DNA from: Cryptomeria japonica
Taxonomy: Eukaryota > Streptophyta > Pinopsida > Cupressales > Cupressaceae
Length of the DNA: 64,000 bases
Reading direction: 5' to 3'
Assembly (NCBI RefSeq): GCF_030272615.1
Contig: NC_081412.1
Coordinates: 138,202,747-138,266,746 of the forward strand
The notes beneath the pieces are model-generated. The model saw only the letters and a program-made list of their open reading frames with translations. It was not told where the DNA came from and ran no database searches. The stretch's first letter is position 1. Each line of letters starts with the position of its first letter. Of the stretch, positions 1 to 12,401 are shown in pieces. The position numbers and the translations under genes were made by a program.

Positions 1-1653
1 GAGGTGGATGCGAGAAAAATAATTTCCCTCTAAGATAAGAGGGATAATATCAACATAGGGTGATAAATCTAAGAGAAAGACTTTAGTTATCAAAATATGA
101 GGTTATCACACACACATATATGCATTATAAGCTTTTGATTTGTTTGCTAATGACTTTACATGTTGATCATTGAATCCATTCTTTTATGACATGCGTTTTT
201 ATTTTGAACAAATATGATTATCTGACTATTATTTCTAATCTTTGGATGTTGTCAAGAGGTTTCTTGAAAAGATGATATAAGATTATCAAGTCATTTTCCT
301 TACTGAATATCATTTATTTTCTATGAAATTTTGATTATACAGATAATACTACATGCAATATAAAATGATATATATTAGTGAATATATACATAGACACACA
401 CATATATATATCAATGTACATATGTGTATGTATGTATGTATGTATGTATGTACACACACATACATATATATTTACACATATACATATATACACTCATTTT
501 AGGCCCACTTTGACATGGTTGTTGTTAAACACACCACAGGACTAAGAGGGGGAATGAATAATTCCAAACCTTAAAATACTTTACTTTTGAACTATCTATA
601 GAAAAATTAGGGTTTCCACCACAAGAAGGATGAAAACTACTAATTTTTTCTTAGGGACCTATTACATTCAAAAGAGGGTTGAATCCAATAGATTTAGTCA
701 CAAACTAGCAAAGATGAGGATTGAAAATACTGATTGGATTCAAGGGGTGGATTTATTTGCCCTCTTTTGTAAGTTGAATTGCTGAAATTAGGGTAAAGTG
801 TTGAAAATGAAGCTAAAAACACAGAAACAACAAGCTATAGTCGTCAGATTGAGTCATGCACTTGGATCTGAAAAATGTAAGAAAATTCATATCTGATCCC
901 CAAAGGAGGTCCTAAAATGTCGGGACCGTGGCAAAATTCACCTTGGTTCTCCAAACTTTTTGCACACCAAAGTGGGGTTGATATGTCTCTATGAATAATG
1001 TCGATTATGAAGATCTCAGCTCCGTACTTGTTTCTTACACACAAAAAGAAAGGAAAATAGGTTGGGAATAGGTGCTTACCTAAGTCAAACCCCAGTTTTG
1101 GAATTAACCTTGAAATATAGATAAAAGATAATTGAATTATTGTAATTAAATATTCTCCTTTTAAGGGAGATGTTGAATAATGACTGAAAACCAAATGATA
1201 TACCTCTTTGTGAAGTTTTGGTTGTCCCCACATAGGATTAGGGTTTTGCGAAGTCTTTAACACAATAGGATGTTGATTTCCACTTCAATGCTTGAATCTT
1301 GACTTTGTTGCTACTCTAAGGCTTGAAGGAAGACCGATTTCTTGCTCAATTGCTTCAATACTTGAATGTTTGATGGTGAATTGAATCTCATATGTGTGTA
1401 TATTATGTCTATATATCCAAATGAGAGTGAAAAACTTTCTTTTATACTTGCCTATCAAAAAACTTAAGTTAATATTCCAACATGAGCCGGCATGGGGCTA
1501 GTTTTCTTGTCCAACTTTGAAAAGGCAAAAACGGTTTAAAGAGGGGGACAAATAGGGAGTACCAAGGCATGACACCTTGGTCCTACCCCATTTTAGGGCT
1601 AGGACAAGGTGCCTAGCTGATGTGTGAGGTAAAAATAAAGCCATAATTGCACG
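1..1653. other. Unassigned repeat-like flank, possibly rest of F's 3' LTR
   Basis: No gene is supported here. A 139-codon frame at 844-1263 (minus) has no recognisable domain and lies in sequence that reads like LTR or leader DNA. The stretch directly abuts the outer end of element A. Because the other end of A abuts a truncated LTR of element F (26646-26728), this stretch could be the continuation of that F LTR with A inserted in it. This is inference: no target-site duplication is visible, and no second copy of this sequence is present in the window to confirm it as an LTR. Confidence 0.35.
345..495. repeat. Microsatellite cluster (TA/TACA/GTAT)n
   Basis: Mixed simple repeats: alternating TA and CA dinucleotides, with a run of GTAT tetranucleotides at about 425-452 followed by ACAC and TATA steps. 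Nothing else is encoded here. Confidence 0.85.
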
Positions 1654-2697
1654 TGTTAGGTCCCGGAGGCAATCGAGAGGGTGGGGGGTGAATCAGTTGT
1701 CCAATAAATACAAATCAAAACTAACTTAATCAAACTTAATGCTTAATGCCGGTAAACCAAACTTTAATGCTGGTAGACAGTTTAACAGTTAATTGCAATA
1801 TTAGTAAAGTTTAATGCATGAAAGAGAAAGACAAATAACATACTCAACACATAACACCGTTATTTGTACGTGGAAGCCTTGTAATGGAAAACCTTACCCA
1901 CAATCAAATGATACTATTGTAGATAGTATGTGTGTACAATATGGAGTTTGCACATGCAGAAAGGCCAACTGCCTAGAGCTCACTGCTCAATCACAAAATG
2001 GGAGTCACACTGACTACAATTGGATGGTTAAATCCAATGATAATGTACTGCTCAAAATAGCATCTTCATATGCTAGATTTAGTACTGGTTAAGCTCTAAT
2101 TTGCCTTCTTCAAACCTTCCTTCAATCTTGAATGATGTATGCATGTATAACTCTGCTTATATTCACATATACCTTATTACAATCCTTTTTCCGCACTCTA
2201 CCACACAATCTCATAAATGAGATCTTACATTTATACCATAACCTGAGACCAAATGAGTAGGTTGGCTCACTAAAAGATATTACAGTAAAATAAATTACAA
2301 ATGAATAAATATGTGATGCATGATGTCAGCTCAATGAATTTACAATAATAATAAATCATCTTCACAACATGCAGTGGTGATCTGGAATAGATATGCTTGC
2401 TAGTCCATAACCTAGACCTATTTACTGGTAACAACAAATATGCAAACCCGATTAGACCAATGAATAAATCACCAAAACAAAGTGTCCAAACAATGTCTTC
2501 GATATAACCAAGTAATCTCCAAGTCATTCCAAGTGCTGGTGAACAATATAACCTACCAGTGAACGAGATATCGATGACTGTGCATAAGTCACTGATCATG
2601 CTAGTGAACATAACCAAAGATCTCCAAGTATTCTCAAGTGTTTGACAAGTGTTGATATCAATGACAAAAACATATCAACATATCCAAAATACCAAAA
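1654..2697 (-). repeat. 3' LTR of element A
   Basis: Matches 25632-26645 over almost its whole length, with an 18-base gap at about 1876 where the other copy has a GGGAAAAACC-type motif. On the minus strand it begins after a polypurine tract and ends CCTAACA, giving TG...CA-like ends (TGTTAGG on the plus strand). An open frame at 2270-2617 (minus) recurs in the other LTR at 26327-26608 but shows no domain and is treated as non-coding LTR. Confidence 0.88.
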
Positions 2698-2716
2698 ATC
2701 TCCGCCTTTGGCATTG
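2698..2716 (-). promoter_or_regulatory. Polypurine tract of element A
   Basis: On the minus strand it reads GCCAAAGGCGGAGA directly before the LTR, matching the GCCAAAGGGGGAGA tract of element B and the similar tract of C. It primes plus-strand DNA synthesis in LTR elements. Confidence 0.75.
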
Positions 2717-3088
2717 ATGGCAACACAAGATGAAAAAACCATTAAAGTGCCAAAACAGAAATGCCAAAAACCAAAAACCTACAATCTCCCAAAGAGATCA
2801 TCAAAATACAGATACAGAGAATGACAGATACAAAAAGTAACAATCTCTCCCCCAATGAATAATCTCTCCCCAAAAGATATTATGTTTTGCCATATCCATA
2901 TCTCTCCCCCTTTGACATCAAATGCCAAAGCAATACAAAACCAAGTACAATCAATTCAAAGAACTTGTCACAAAATACCAACTTATCAATATATCCAACC
3001 ACTCCCCCTAAGAAGTAAATCTCCTCATCAAATCCAGAAAAAAGGTTTCTCTATTACTTCTGTTGGTTTGATGCGATGCTCCAACTGT
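2717..3088 (-). other. 3' untranslated region of element A
   Basis: Minus-strand sequence between the end of the RNase H frame and the PPT, with repeated GGGGGAGAGAT purine blocks (at about 2846-2912). Frames on the plus strand here (2642-2824, 2855-3106) are antisense to it and show no domain. Confidence 0.6.
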
Positions 3089-3430
3089 CTAAGTTTCTAC
3101 TGGTGAGGGTATAACTCCAAGTTGCTCTCTGAGATACTCAAAAGATTCTTTAGGCAAAGACTTAGTAAAGATATCTGCAATCTGGTCTTTAGTATTCACA
3201 TAAACCAATTTCACTTCTTTTGCTTCAACATTCTCTTTCAGAAAATTGAATTTGATAAAAACATGTTTAGTTTTTGAGTGAAATACTAGATTCTTTAATA
3301 TATCAATTGCCGCCATACTATCACAGTAAATTGTTATAGGTTCCCTACATTTTACCTTTATGTCCTTCAACATTTGATTAATCCATAATACCCATGTACA
3401 ATTAGTTGTTGCTGCAACGTATTTTGATTC
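3089..3430 (-). pseudogene. RNase H fragment of element A pol
   Basis: C-terminal piece of a copia polyprotein. The open frame 3089-3373 reads on upstream to about 3430. Visible landmarks in order: ESKYVAAT (position of the catalytic Glu; family usually AEAEY), CTWVLWINQML, IYCDSMAAI (catalytic Asp region), the TKH motif, then VNTKDQIADIFTKSLP, the typical C-terminal signature of copia RNase H. The N-terminal half of the RNase H, including the YTDADWAG-type Asp, is missing because the sequence jumps into element G1 at about 3430. The rest of the same element resumes at 22236. Non-functional fragment. Confidence 0.9.
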
Positions 3431-3941
3431 TAGATTTATCTAGTTGCTGTTAAATTTTTTAAATTGGTCATTTATATAGTTGATGTTAGAATTATTAAAT
3501 ACTGTCATTTGTTTAGTTACAAAGAATAAAATCTATAGTTTAACAAATTAAATGAAATAAATAGAAATTATAGAGTTGCTATTCTAACTGACTTAATTCT
3601 ATTTTTTACTATAATTTGTCGATAGTAAATCAATATTTAAATAACCTATCTATTTATTTTAGCAACTAGGATTTTGATAAAAATGAAATAAATTCAATGA
3701 TTCAAATTTGTAGAAATTATCCAATTTGCTAAATATGTTTTAGCTTTTATATTTTTCATAGAAAGCTTTTGTCCTAGACACCACATATATATATATATAA
3801 ATAGCTTTTCATGCCTATATTGAATATTTAAAAGAATTCATTTCTCAGATATAAACAAAAATAAATTTATTGTCCAATATATCTATATATATATTAAATG
3901 TTTAAATGAATTCATTACTTAATAATAAACTTATTTGTTTG

Positions 3942-3984
<43 letters not shown>

Positions 3985-4235
3985 TAAACCAACATATTCA
4001 TATATCAAAATATATATTTGCACTTTTTAAATAAAGCAAAAAATAAATAAATTCTATTTAAAACTTTATGTTATAAAAAAAAATATTATTACAAAACAAA
4101 ATCTATAAAAAAATAAATAAATAAAAGAGGCTTTTTGTAATGATTAAAACAGAATTGGGGTTTATGGGTATCATGGTAAATTTAGGCATGTTTAACTAAA
4201 AGGGGGATAAACCTCACTTTAAATATATAAGTGTG

Positions 4236-4321
<86 letters not shown>

Positions 4322-5319
4322 TAAAATTATGGAAGTGAAAAAAAAAAAATTGTCCTGAATTTAATTAGTTTATTTACCATCCTTAATTTCTTTTTATCAA
4401 TGTTAAATGTTCATTTATATATAATGTATAGGACAAATTGAAGAGTTAATTATTTTATTAGGTGTTTATATTTTATAAATGTTTAAATAGTCAAGAGAGC
4501 ATATTTAAAAAAAATTTAAAAAATGCTTAAAATTCTAATTGATTTTGGAGGTTAACCTTTTAGGGGATTTTTAATGGAATATATAATGAAATATCCTACA
4601 ACATTATTATTATCATATTTGGATAAACATAGTTTAGAAGTTCAATCAGTTGAAATTAAAGCAAGGGGTAATGGGATTAATGGAAGCAAAATATTAAATA
4701 GTTGATGTTGGAAAAAGTAATATATAAACTTGATTTAAATTATTTTAATTCATTTTAGAGATCAAAATGGTTTTATTTTTATAATTAAACAGAATGATTC
4801 AATATAGTAAAATAAATAATTTAAGAGGATATTGTAATAAAATTTCTCTATAAAAAAATTAAGGGACTAAGCTAGGCGTACCTTATTATCCCAAGTGGAG
4901 TCTTTCATCAGACAATTTAATTAACTTAGATGTTTGGCACCTTAATTGTATCTACTCAATTAGGGAATATTAATGAAATGAAATAGCAATAGTGCTAACA
5001 TTTAGTAAATAATTGATATCAAACCCGGTAATTATATTAATGTCTGTTTAGTAGAAATGGATCCAAATAAGTACTAAAAAGTGCAACTAAAATGAAAGGA
5101 ACTTTCAAGAGAACTTAATAACACCCTCATGAAAATTATTTGCTCCACTTGATAATAGAAGTTATCATAATTGTTATGTTAGTATTAATATCAATTAAGA
5201 TTTCTTTTAGAACAAACTGTTAAGTTGTCACATCTATTTAAGTAAATGAATGCATGTAATTAAGTGCTAAAAAAAATAAAATTGTCAGTTGTGGTTTGCC
5301 CAAAAGTTTGGGCATGACA
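3430..5319 (+). repeat. 5' LTR remnant of G1 (last 1.9 kb only)
   Basis: Matches 11609-12401 and then 21200-22235. Similarity starts abruptly at about 3430, whereas the 3' LTR continues 2.6 kb further upstream to 9013, so this copy has lost its first 2.6 kb. It ends GGGCATGACA immediately before the PBS. It contains an (AT)n run at 3943-3980, a (TG)n run at 4246-4281 and a (TA)n run at 4287-4318, the last two beside the position where P sits in the other LTR. Confidence 0.85.
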
Positions 5320-5341
5320 TTTTAGTATCAGAGCCCTAGGT
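5320..5341 (+). promoter_or_regulatory. Primer-binding site of G1
   Basis: Reads TTTTAGTATCAGAGCCCTAG next to the LTR end. The common plant initiator-Met tRNA site is TGGTATCAGAGC; one G is replaced by A. Confidence 0.8.
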
Positions 5342-8300
5342 TCATATACTAGTGAACATGGGCTACATTCATAACTTAGTTGAAACCGAACTATGACCTG
5401 AAGTATAACACCTAGGTGAAAACATGTGATATAAAAAAGTGAAACATAAATGAAAATTCTTTTAGATCAATAGATCAACAAATATCAATTCAAAGGGTTC
5501 CAAGGGTCACTAAAAGCCCTGAAATTTGAACCTATTAGTCATAAGGCTTATAACATAATAAAATCCCAAGGGTTGCGAAATGTTCAATTATTTATTTATA
5601 TAAAGTATTTCAGTGTTTAAAAATGAAAAGATAGTACTTTTGTGCTTATGAGGTTACCATTCAATTGGAACCTAAAATGCAATAATTGCCCTAATCAAAC
5701 CAAGTAGGAGAAGATGAATCTTTCAATAAAATACCTCTAATGGTAACTAAAGGAGTGCCATCCATCGAGATATGTTCTTGACATGGCAAGTCAAGCAAGA
5801 TAGTTAGACCTTAGATGAAGTCACCATAAACAAGATAAATAAGAATCGAGAGAGATCTAATTAAAATTTTAAGCTATATGAAATTATGATGGTTAAAAAG
5901 ATCAAGGCCGCCATAGAAGACATAAATGAAGGAGAATGAAAAGGAACTCTTGTGAATCTCAGATAGAAGCATTGACCTATCTTAATGACTAGGTACCTTA
6001 AGAATGTGGTCATGTTAGATTTCTTATTAAGAGCATTTGTTAGACAATGTTTGTAGCAATATAGTGGAGCTAGAGTTGGATAACCCTGCAGATAAGAACT
6101 CAATTTGATGAATGGAAATTTCCTTGGTCAGAAAATCCTAGCAATACTATTGGTGAGTTAAATAAGGACAAAGGAGGCATGAACTTCTTGGGTAAAAACA
6201 TGTATTTACAATAAAACCTAAGTTCATCCGTGCTTATATAATTGGGGAAACAAGCAAGTAAAACGTCAACTAGTTCCTTAATGGGAAGATAATCTTGGAG
6301 AAAGTAAATAATGGAAGAGAGAGTAGAGTTGATTTAGTAATCATACAAAAATCCCCATTGAAATGCAAGGAGTGTAAAAGTATTAGGATCCCATAATCTA
6401 GAAATGTGTAACTAGTTTTCGTTCAGAAACTAAGAAGAAAAGTGCAACCCAATCATGGTTAGCCGCTAGGTACAAGACAATATGTAACACAATTTATCTA
6501 CTAGGCACAATCGAAGAAGCTTTGCAAATTTTGGCACTCAAGTGTGAAAGTATGCAAAAACATTAAGTATGGATGAAACAACGTGTAGATGGAAATGGCT
6601 TAGGAAAAAATAGTATAACAGTAATATAATACCAAAGCTTTAATGAGAATTAGTTGGCACTATAAAATATTTTATGAGAACATAGATAAGGAGCCGAATT
6701 ATGTGGTTAGCCAGGGGAGAACATAAAAAAATTATGGGTCTTAAGACATTGGTAGTTATTGGACACCCTTAAGTTATACCGTAATTAGGTAACAAAATAT
6801 TATGATGATAAGGTGTTTATTTTTTTTGTGGATCAAAGGAAATCGTAAGTTGTGATATGTCAGAAATGGCTAGTTAGTAGATATAAATAAGTAATATGGA
6901 ATGAGACAACTTCCCTCTTTACTAAATTTTAATTAAAAGGATGGGTGTTGGTCACTTTTCGAGTGCACACCCCCTTGATTTCATAGTTGCATAAGTGAAG
7001 TAAGAGAGAATAAGTCCACTCTCCAAGTTGTTTGAATTATGTCATGAAATGTGTGGGTAGAAATTGTTGTCAACCATTATCGACCAACCTTGACAATAAT
7101 TTCACCCCAAATGGCTCTTAACCATAAGTGTTAGTAATTGGGCAACAAGCTCCTACTTAATGAAGGCAAGTGAATGTTAGAGGCAAAAATATAAGGAGCT
7201 AGCATAAGGTGCTAAGAAAACAAATGATGTCCCTAGTAAAATTATATGATTACATTATACAACCCTAAGTGGTTCTAAGTAAACAAGTGTCAAATTTGTA
7301 CTGAACTATCAACCGAGTGTGTAAGATATGAAAGTGTCGATACTTGAGCTACCACGTAACATTGGATCAAGGTTTAGCATATTAAGATAAGTAATGGAAG
7401 TCCATGAAGAATGGACAGAGAATGGTAGAGTTAGGGCAATCACCTGTTAGATATAATTAAGGATGTTAATAACCCTAAATAGATAACAAATTATATTGGA
7501 AAGTGTTGCTGGTAATAGTAAGCACATGAAGGTTAAAATGGAACATGATCTATAAAAAACGATTGTGATCTCTTGTGTATAAGAAATTATTTCATAAATC
7601 AATAAAGGATTATAAAAATTCTAAGAACCTTAAGAGTCTAATAATCACTTCCTAACACACTCAGGACATGTGATCTTGGGTGATGTGTTGTGGTTACTCC
7701 CTATAGCATGGCTAGAATGGTCATCTTGTTTCGAGTTTGATTCGACATTATTTGTTTGATTTTCTTTGAATAGCATTTTGTGACCTGGGGGCTAGTACTT
7801 TTTGTTTATTTTTTTTTAGGATGAAAGGACCACTAAATTTGTGTTTCTTTTATTTTGAGCTATGGCACTTGCCATGTTTCCAGTTTTGGTATCTTTCAAT
7901 TGCCGACATTTTTCTTCTTTTTATTGGACTTGGCAGAAGTAACTTATATTTTTGATCTTGTAAAGAGTCAAGTGGTCATTTTGGTGGTTAATATAACTAG
8001 CCCTAGTGATGTGATTTGTGTAATATCTATCATGTTTGTTGAACCACTGAAAGTGTGTCAAGGGAGAATACTGCAAGGAGTGAAATTAGGCACAAAATAT
8101 TAACAAAGGATATATTTTATCAAATCAAGATAAAGGAAGGAAGATCCTCCTAAATAAGAGTAATTGAGAGTAACCTGAAAGAGAAAAAATTATAAATAGT
8201 ATGATCTAGACCTAATGATTTGCGAAAGTAATAATTGTCGATGGGTAAATTTAGCATGTGTAAGGAGATGATTGCGTGGATGGTATCTAAAATAAGTATA

Positions 8301-9012
8301 AATAATATCATCGCTCCCTTAGAATGGGATTGTTATGTACCTTAATGTTTGGGAATTGCGAATAATGTACCCTATGAAACTTAAACCTTGGTGCCTAGAA
8401 ATAAAAACATTATAAACCCTAGTGGTAGAAAACTACCCTATATAAGGGCAGAATTGAAGAACCTAAATATGATTTTGCCTTGTCACCTAAGAAAGTTGGA
8501 AGAAATTATGCACCTAGGACGGTTTAGCAAATAGTTATTAACACACTAATGAGGTGCCTTGTTGTAGAGTAAGTAGATTCGTTGTGGATAAGTGTGATGT
8601 CAATTTTCTTAAGTAACATGCTTGGACGAGAATACGGTAGGATAAACATGCTTTTAAACAAATTCTAAACAAAGTAGGACTCCTAGAAACTCGATATGTG
8701 TAACCTTGATTTTGGGAGTTGATGTGTGTTATTGATATGATTTGGATGGCACATTAATGTAAATTGTTGAAAGATAGAACTTTGCAAACACCTACCTGAG
8801 ATCGAAGGGAAATGTAATAAAAATACTAAGAATTTAACCTTGTGAAGATAGTAAGTTAATTACAATAATAAGTTGATTTTGGTATTTCATCCTTCTAGTA
8901 GGCAAGTTAAGATTCTGAGTAACTCATAGAAACTGTGGGAAATGTTATGTCCCTACTTTGTAATTCTACTCATGTGACTTCCAGGAGTAAGTCAAACTCT
9001 AGGGGAGGAGGA
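5342..9012 (+). other. Coding-empty interior of G1
   Basis: About 3.7 kb without a usable reading frame. Short frames at 5861-6103 (minus) and 7855-8103 (plus) have no domain. A short stretch at about 6505-6565 can be read as TIEEALQILALKCESMQKH, vaguely like the end of a gypsy gag domain, but it is too short to claim. Similar in length to the empty interior of element E. The last bases, 8996-9012 (ACTCTAGGGGAGGAGGA), are the polypurine tract. Confidence 0.7.
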
Positions 9013-12000
9013 TGTAAGGCCTTCCCCAAACCAAGCTTTGATTAACCTAGTTGACCATGTTTGACCATATTAATAAATGCTTTATAATTCAATAGAATGG
9101 ACTGTGTTAGACATATAGATTGGTGAGAAAAGCAATTGAACCAAGTTATAGAGTTATTGCACCTTGTGGTGTACATTTTGATGTGTTATGAATTTGAAAT
9201 CCTAAAAGATCCATTGATTGGATAATCTTGATTTAACGTATGTCAGCTATGTCTCGATGTAGAACTTATATGATTTCGTGATTGGATAACATTGATGAAT
9301 GTTGATGCTTCATTATATGCTTTATGATAAAGAACTCTATATGATTCTAGAATAGGATAAATTGGAGATGATGTATGTCATTATTGGATTTGCAAGACTT
9401 TACTATGATAATAGAATTAAGATGTATGTTTTATGTGTGGACCAAAATTATGAGAATTATGATAATTGCTTATGTGTATTTAATTGGATATGAGATATAT
9501 TGAATTGCTCAAATGAAAATTGTATGCGAAGTGTTTGATGTGTATTCTAATTCATGTGTTTAATATTATACGAGGTTATTGGAAATTACTAATGTGTATT
9601 TGAGTGGTGCAGGAAAAGATATCCATGTGACCATGGAAATATTACGGAGAACCAAACCTAGACCTATGTATGTTCGTAAAACCAGGGTTTGTCTATTTGG
9701 AGAGACAACACCCCATTTGTGTCGTATTTTATTCGTAATAGTAAATGATGCATGTGTGTTAAATGTTATTTATTTGACTTACTTAAATCCAACAAGAGAC
9801 AAGATTTCATGTACAATTTTGTAAAAGTATTTTCTTTGTGTCACTTGACATATGTGTTGATTTATGTTTGAGTTTTTAAATTTGTCTCTTGGAGGGAATT
9901 GTTTAACTATAGCTTTTTCAATTAAATTTAATGTGATTCCATCATTGCCTTAGGTAAAGAATCTTTGGGATGGTCAACTTAGGTTTGACCCGAAAATAAA
10001 CTTCACAGGGGTTTATAAAGGGTTAAATGGACTCCTAGGGGTAGTTTATTAGGGTTTCCTAAAGTCCATAAGGTATACCTAAGGGTTAGGAGTATTTTTA
10101 GGCATGTTTCTACTCCCATGTGACCATTTAGACACCCTAAAAAGTGACTTTTCTAAGTTGTGCGAAAATGGAAATTAGAAGGCTTGAACTAAGTTGTTAA
10201 CCTTCCTTTTTGAATGAGAGTCCCCTTTTCCATTTTACCCTACTTTCCTTTTCAGTTTTAGAAACTTGAGAGAACTCACACTAGTGTCTTCTTAAGCAAG
10301 AAAGAGAGATTTTGGGGGTACTCACCCACTCTCCATTTTTGGAGACAAAATAATTTTGAAAAGAAAAAGATATATTTGGGATTTAGAATGCAGGCTAAGG
10401 GTAGAAAGACAAGTCTTGTGGAATTGGGTTGCTCATCCTCAACAAAACTAGCATATCTTTGGGTAGTTTAAGGTTGGTTCTACTTTTCTTGTAATGTTTT
10501 CTTATTGTATGTTGTTTTTAAAGAAAAATGCCTATGAGAAAGAATGGTTTTCGTGCATGTATTTCTTGGAAATTTACTTAGTGTTTTGTGCTTATGCAAT
10601 GTATGTGTTTTGGGAGTAAACAAGACCTCCTACTCTTGGGAGAGAGGATGGGCTTGTGGGTGGTAGAAGTGACAACCCTCGAGTGAGAGGCTCTCGTTAA
10701 GAGTGATCACAAGGGATTTTATGTGACCCTTGTTGCATGGCTTGTTTATGCATTGGGGGTCATAAGGAGGGAAAATAAGGCATGAATGCCTTGGGGGGCA
10801 TAAGGAATGTGGGGTTGTTATACTTGAAGTATTTGGTTTTCCATGAGGTGGCTATATGTTTTGTTTTCCCATGAGGTGGCTATATGTTTTACCATACTTG
10901 TAGTCTCCTTAGGGTACTTCATCCACTACCACCCTTGAAAAGACATCACAAATGTGTGGTGCAATGTAGCCTCGGTTGGGATTGTGTTTGAGCTGGTATT
11001 TTCCCTTGTCTTTTGTGTTGCATGTGGGTAATCCTATCTAGGGCTTGGTTCTCTGAGCTCGGGGGTGGCTACTAGTTAGCCTAGGCTGGGAGGTGAGCAC
11101 TCCATGGTCATCTCTTTGTTTTATTTGCAGGTTGTTAGAAGAAAATATCAGGACATGTAGATATGGCTGGAGTTAATTGTTGCAGAAAAATGTTGTAAAT
11201 GTAATTAATATTCTTTGAAAGTCCTCATATATTTGAAATGAGAGACCTATTTGTAAAATGACAATAAAGACTTGGGAATATGTTTTAAAGATATGTGATA
11301 TTTATTTATGTTATATTGCAGAAAAGAAATGATTATTTCTGGTTTTTAGTTTTGAAATAAATATTTGTTGTGTATAGGATGCTTTGAAAAGAAAGAAATG
11401 TATTCATTCCGTTTATGCATTTAAAATAAAGATATTAGAAAAGAAATGGAATAGATCTACCTGCATTGAATAGGTTGGGAAATAAAATAAAATATTTAGA
11501 TCTATACATGGAAATGTCATATTTAGTTTTATTTAAATCTATCATTTTGCTTATTGCAGAAAAAAAAAAAACCAGATTTATTATAGTCATTTCTAAAGTT
11601 TTATTGTAGTCTAGGTTTATCTAGTTGCTGTTAAATTTTTTAAATTGGTCATTTATATAGTTGCTGTCAGAATTATTAAATACTGTTATTTGTTTAGTTA
11701 CATAGAATAAAATCTACAGTTAAACAAATTAAATGAAATAAATAGAGATTCTATAGTTGCTATTTCTATCTGACTTAATTCTGCTTTTACTATATTTTGT
11801 CAATAGTAAATCAATATTTAAATAACCTATCTATTTCTTTTAGCAACTAGGATTTTGATAAAAAGGAAATAAATTCAATGATTCAAATCTATAGAAATTA
11901 TCCAATCTGCTAAATATGTTTCAGCTTTTATATTTTTCATAGAAAGCTTTTGTCCTAGACACCACATATATATATAAACAGCTTTTCATGCCTATATTGA

Positions 12001-12401
12001 ATATTTAAAAGAATTCATTTCTTAGATATAAACAGAAATAAATTTATTGTCCAATATATCTATATATATATTAAATGTTTAAATGAATTCATTACTTAAT
12101 AATAAACTTATTTGTTTGATATATATATATATATAAACTTAAACCAACATATTCATATATCAAAATATATATTTGCACTTTTTAAATAAAGTAAAAAAAA
12201 AAAAAATTCTATTTAAAACTTTATGTTATAAAAAAAAATATTATTACAAAACAAAATCTTTTTTAAAAACAAATCTATAAAAAATAAAAATAAAATAAAA
12301 GAGGCTTTTTGTAATGATTAAAACAAAATTGGGGTTTATGGGTATCATGGTAAATTTAGACATGTTTAACTAAAAGGGAGATAAACCTCACTTTATATAT
12401 A
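9013..12401 (+). repeat. 3' LTR of G1, first part
   Basis: Begins TGTAAGGCC right after a polypurine tract. The portion from 11609 on is a near copy of 3430-4230. Contains a short tandem duplication of about 25 bases at 10837-10889 (CCATGAGGTGGCTATATGTT twice). A frame at 9579-9824 shows no domain. Interrupted at 12401 by element P, inside a TA-rich tract. Confidence 0.78.

Noticed and set aside
844-1263. 139-codon minus-strand frame
   Set aside because: No domain, odd composition for a protein, and placed in repeat-like flank. One open frame of this length is expected by chance in 64 kb.
2270-2617. 115-codon minus-strand frame, repeated at 26327-26608
   Set aside because: It lies inside both LTRs of A; the similarity is due to the LTRs, and no domain is seen.
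3425-3426. TG here taken as the true start of the G1 LTR
   Set aside because: The PPT at 8996-9012 and the match of its surroundings to E place the LTR start at 9013, so 3430 is a truncation point.
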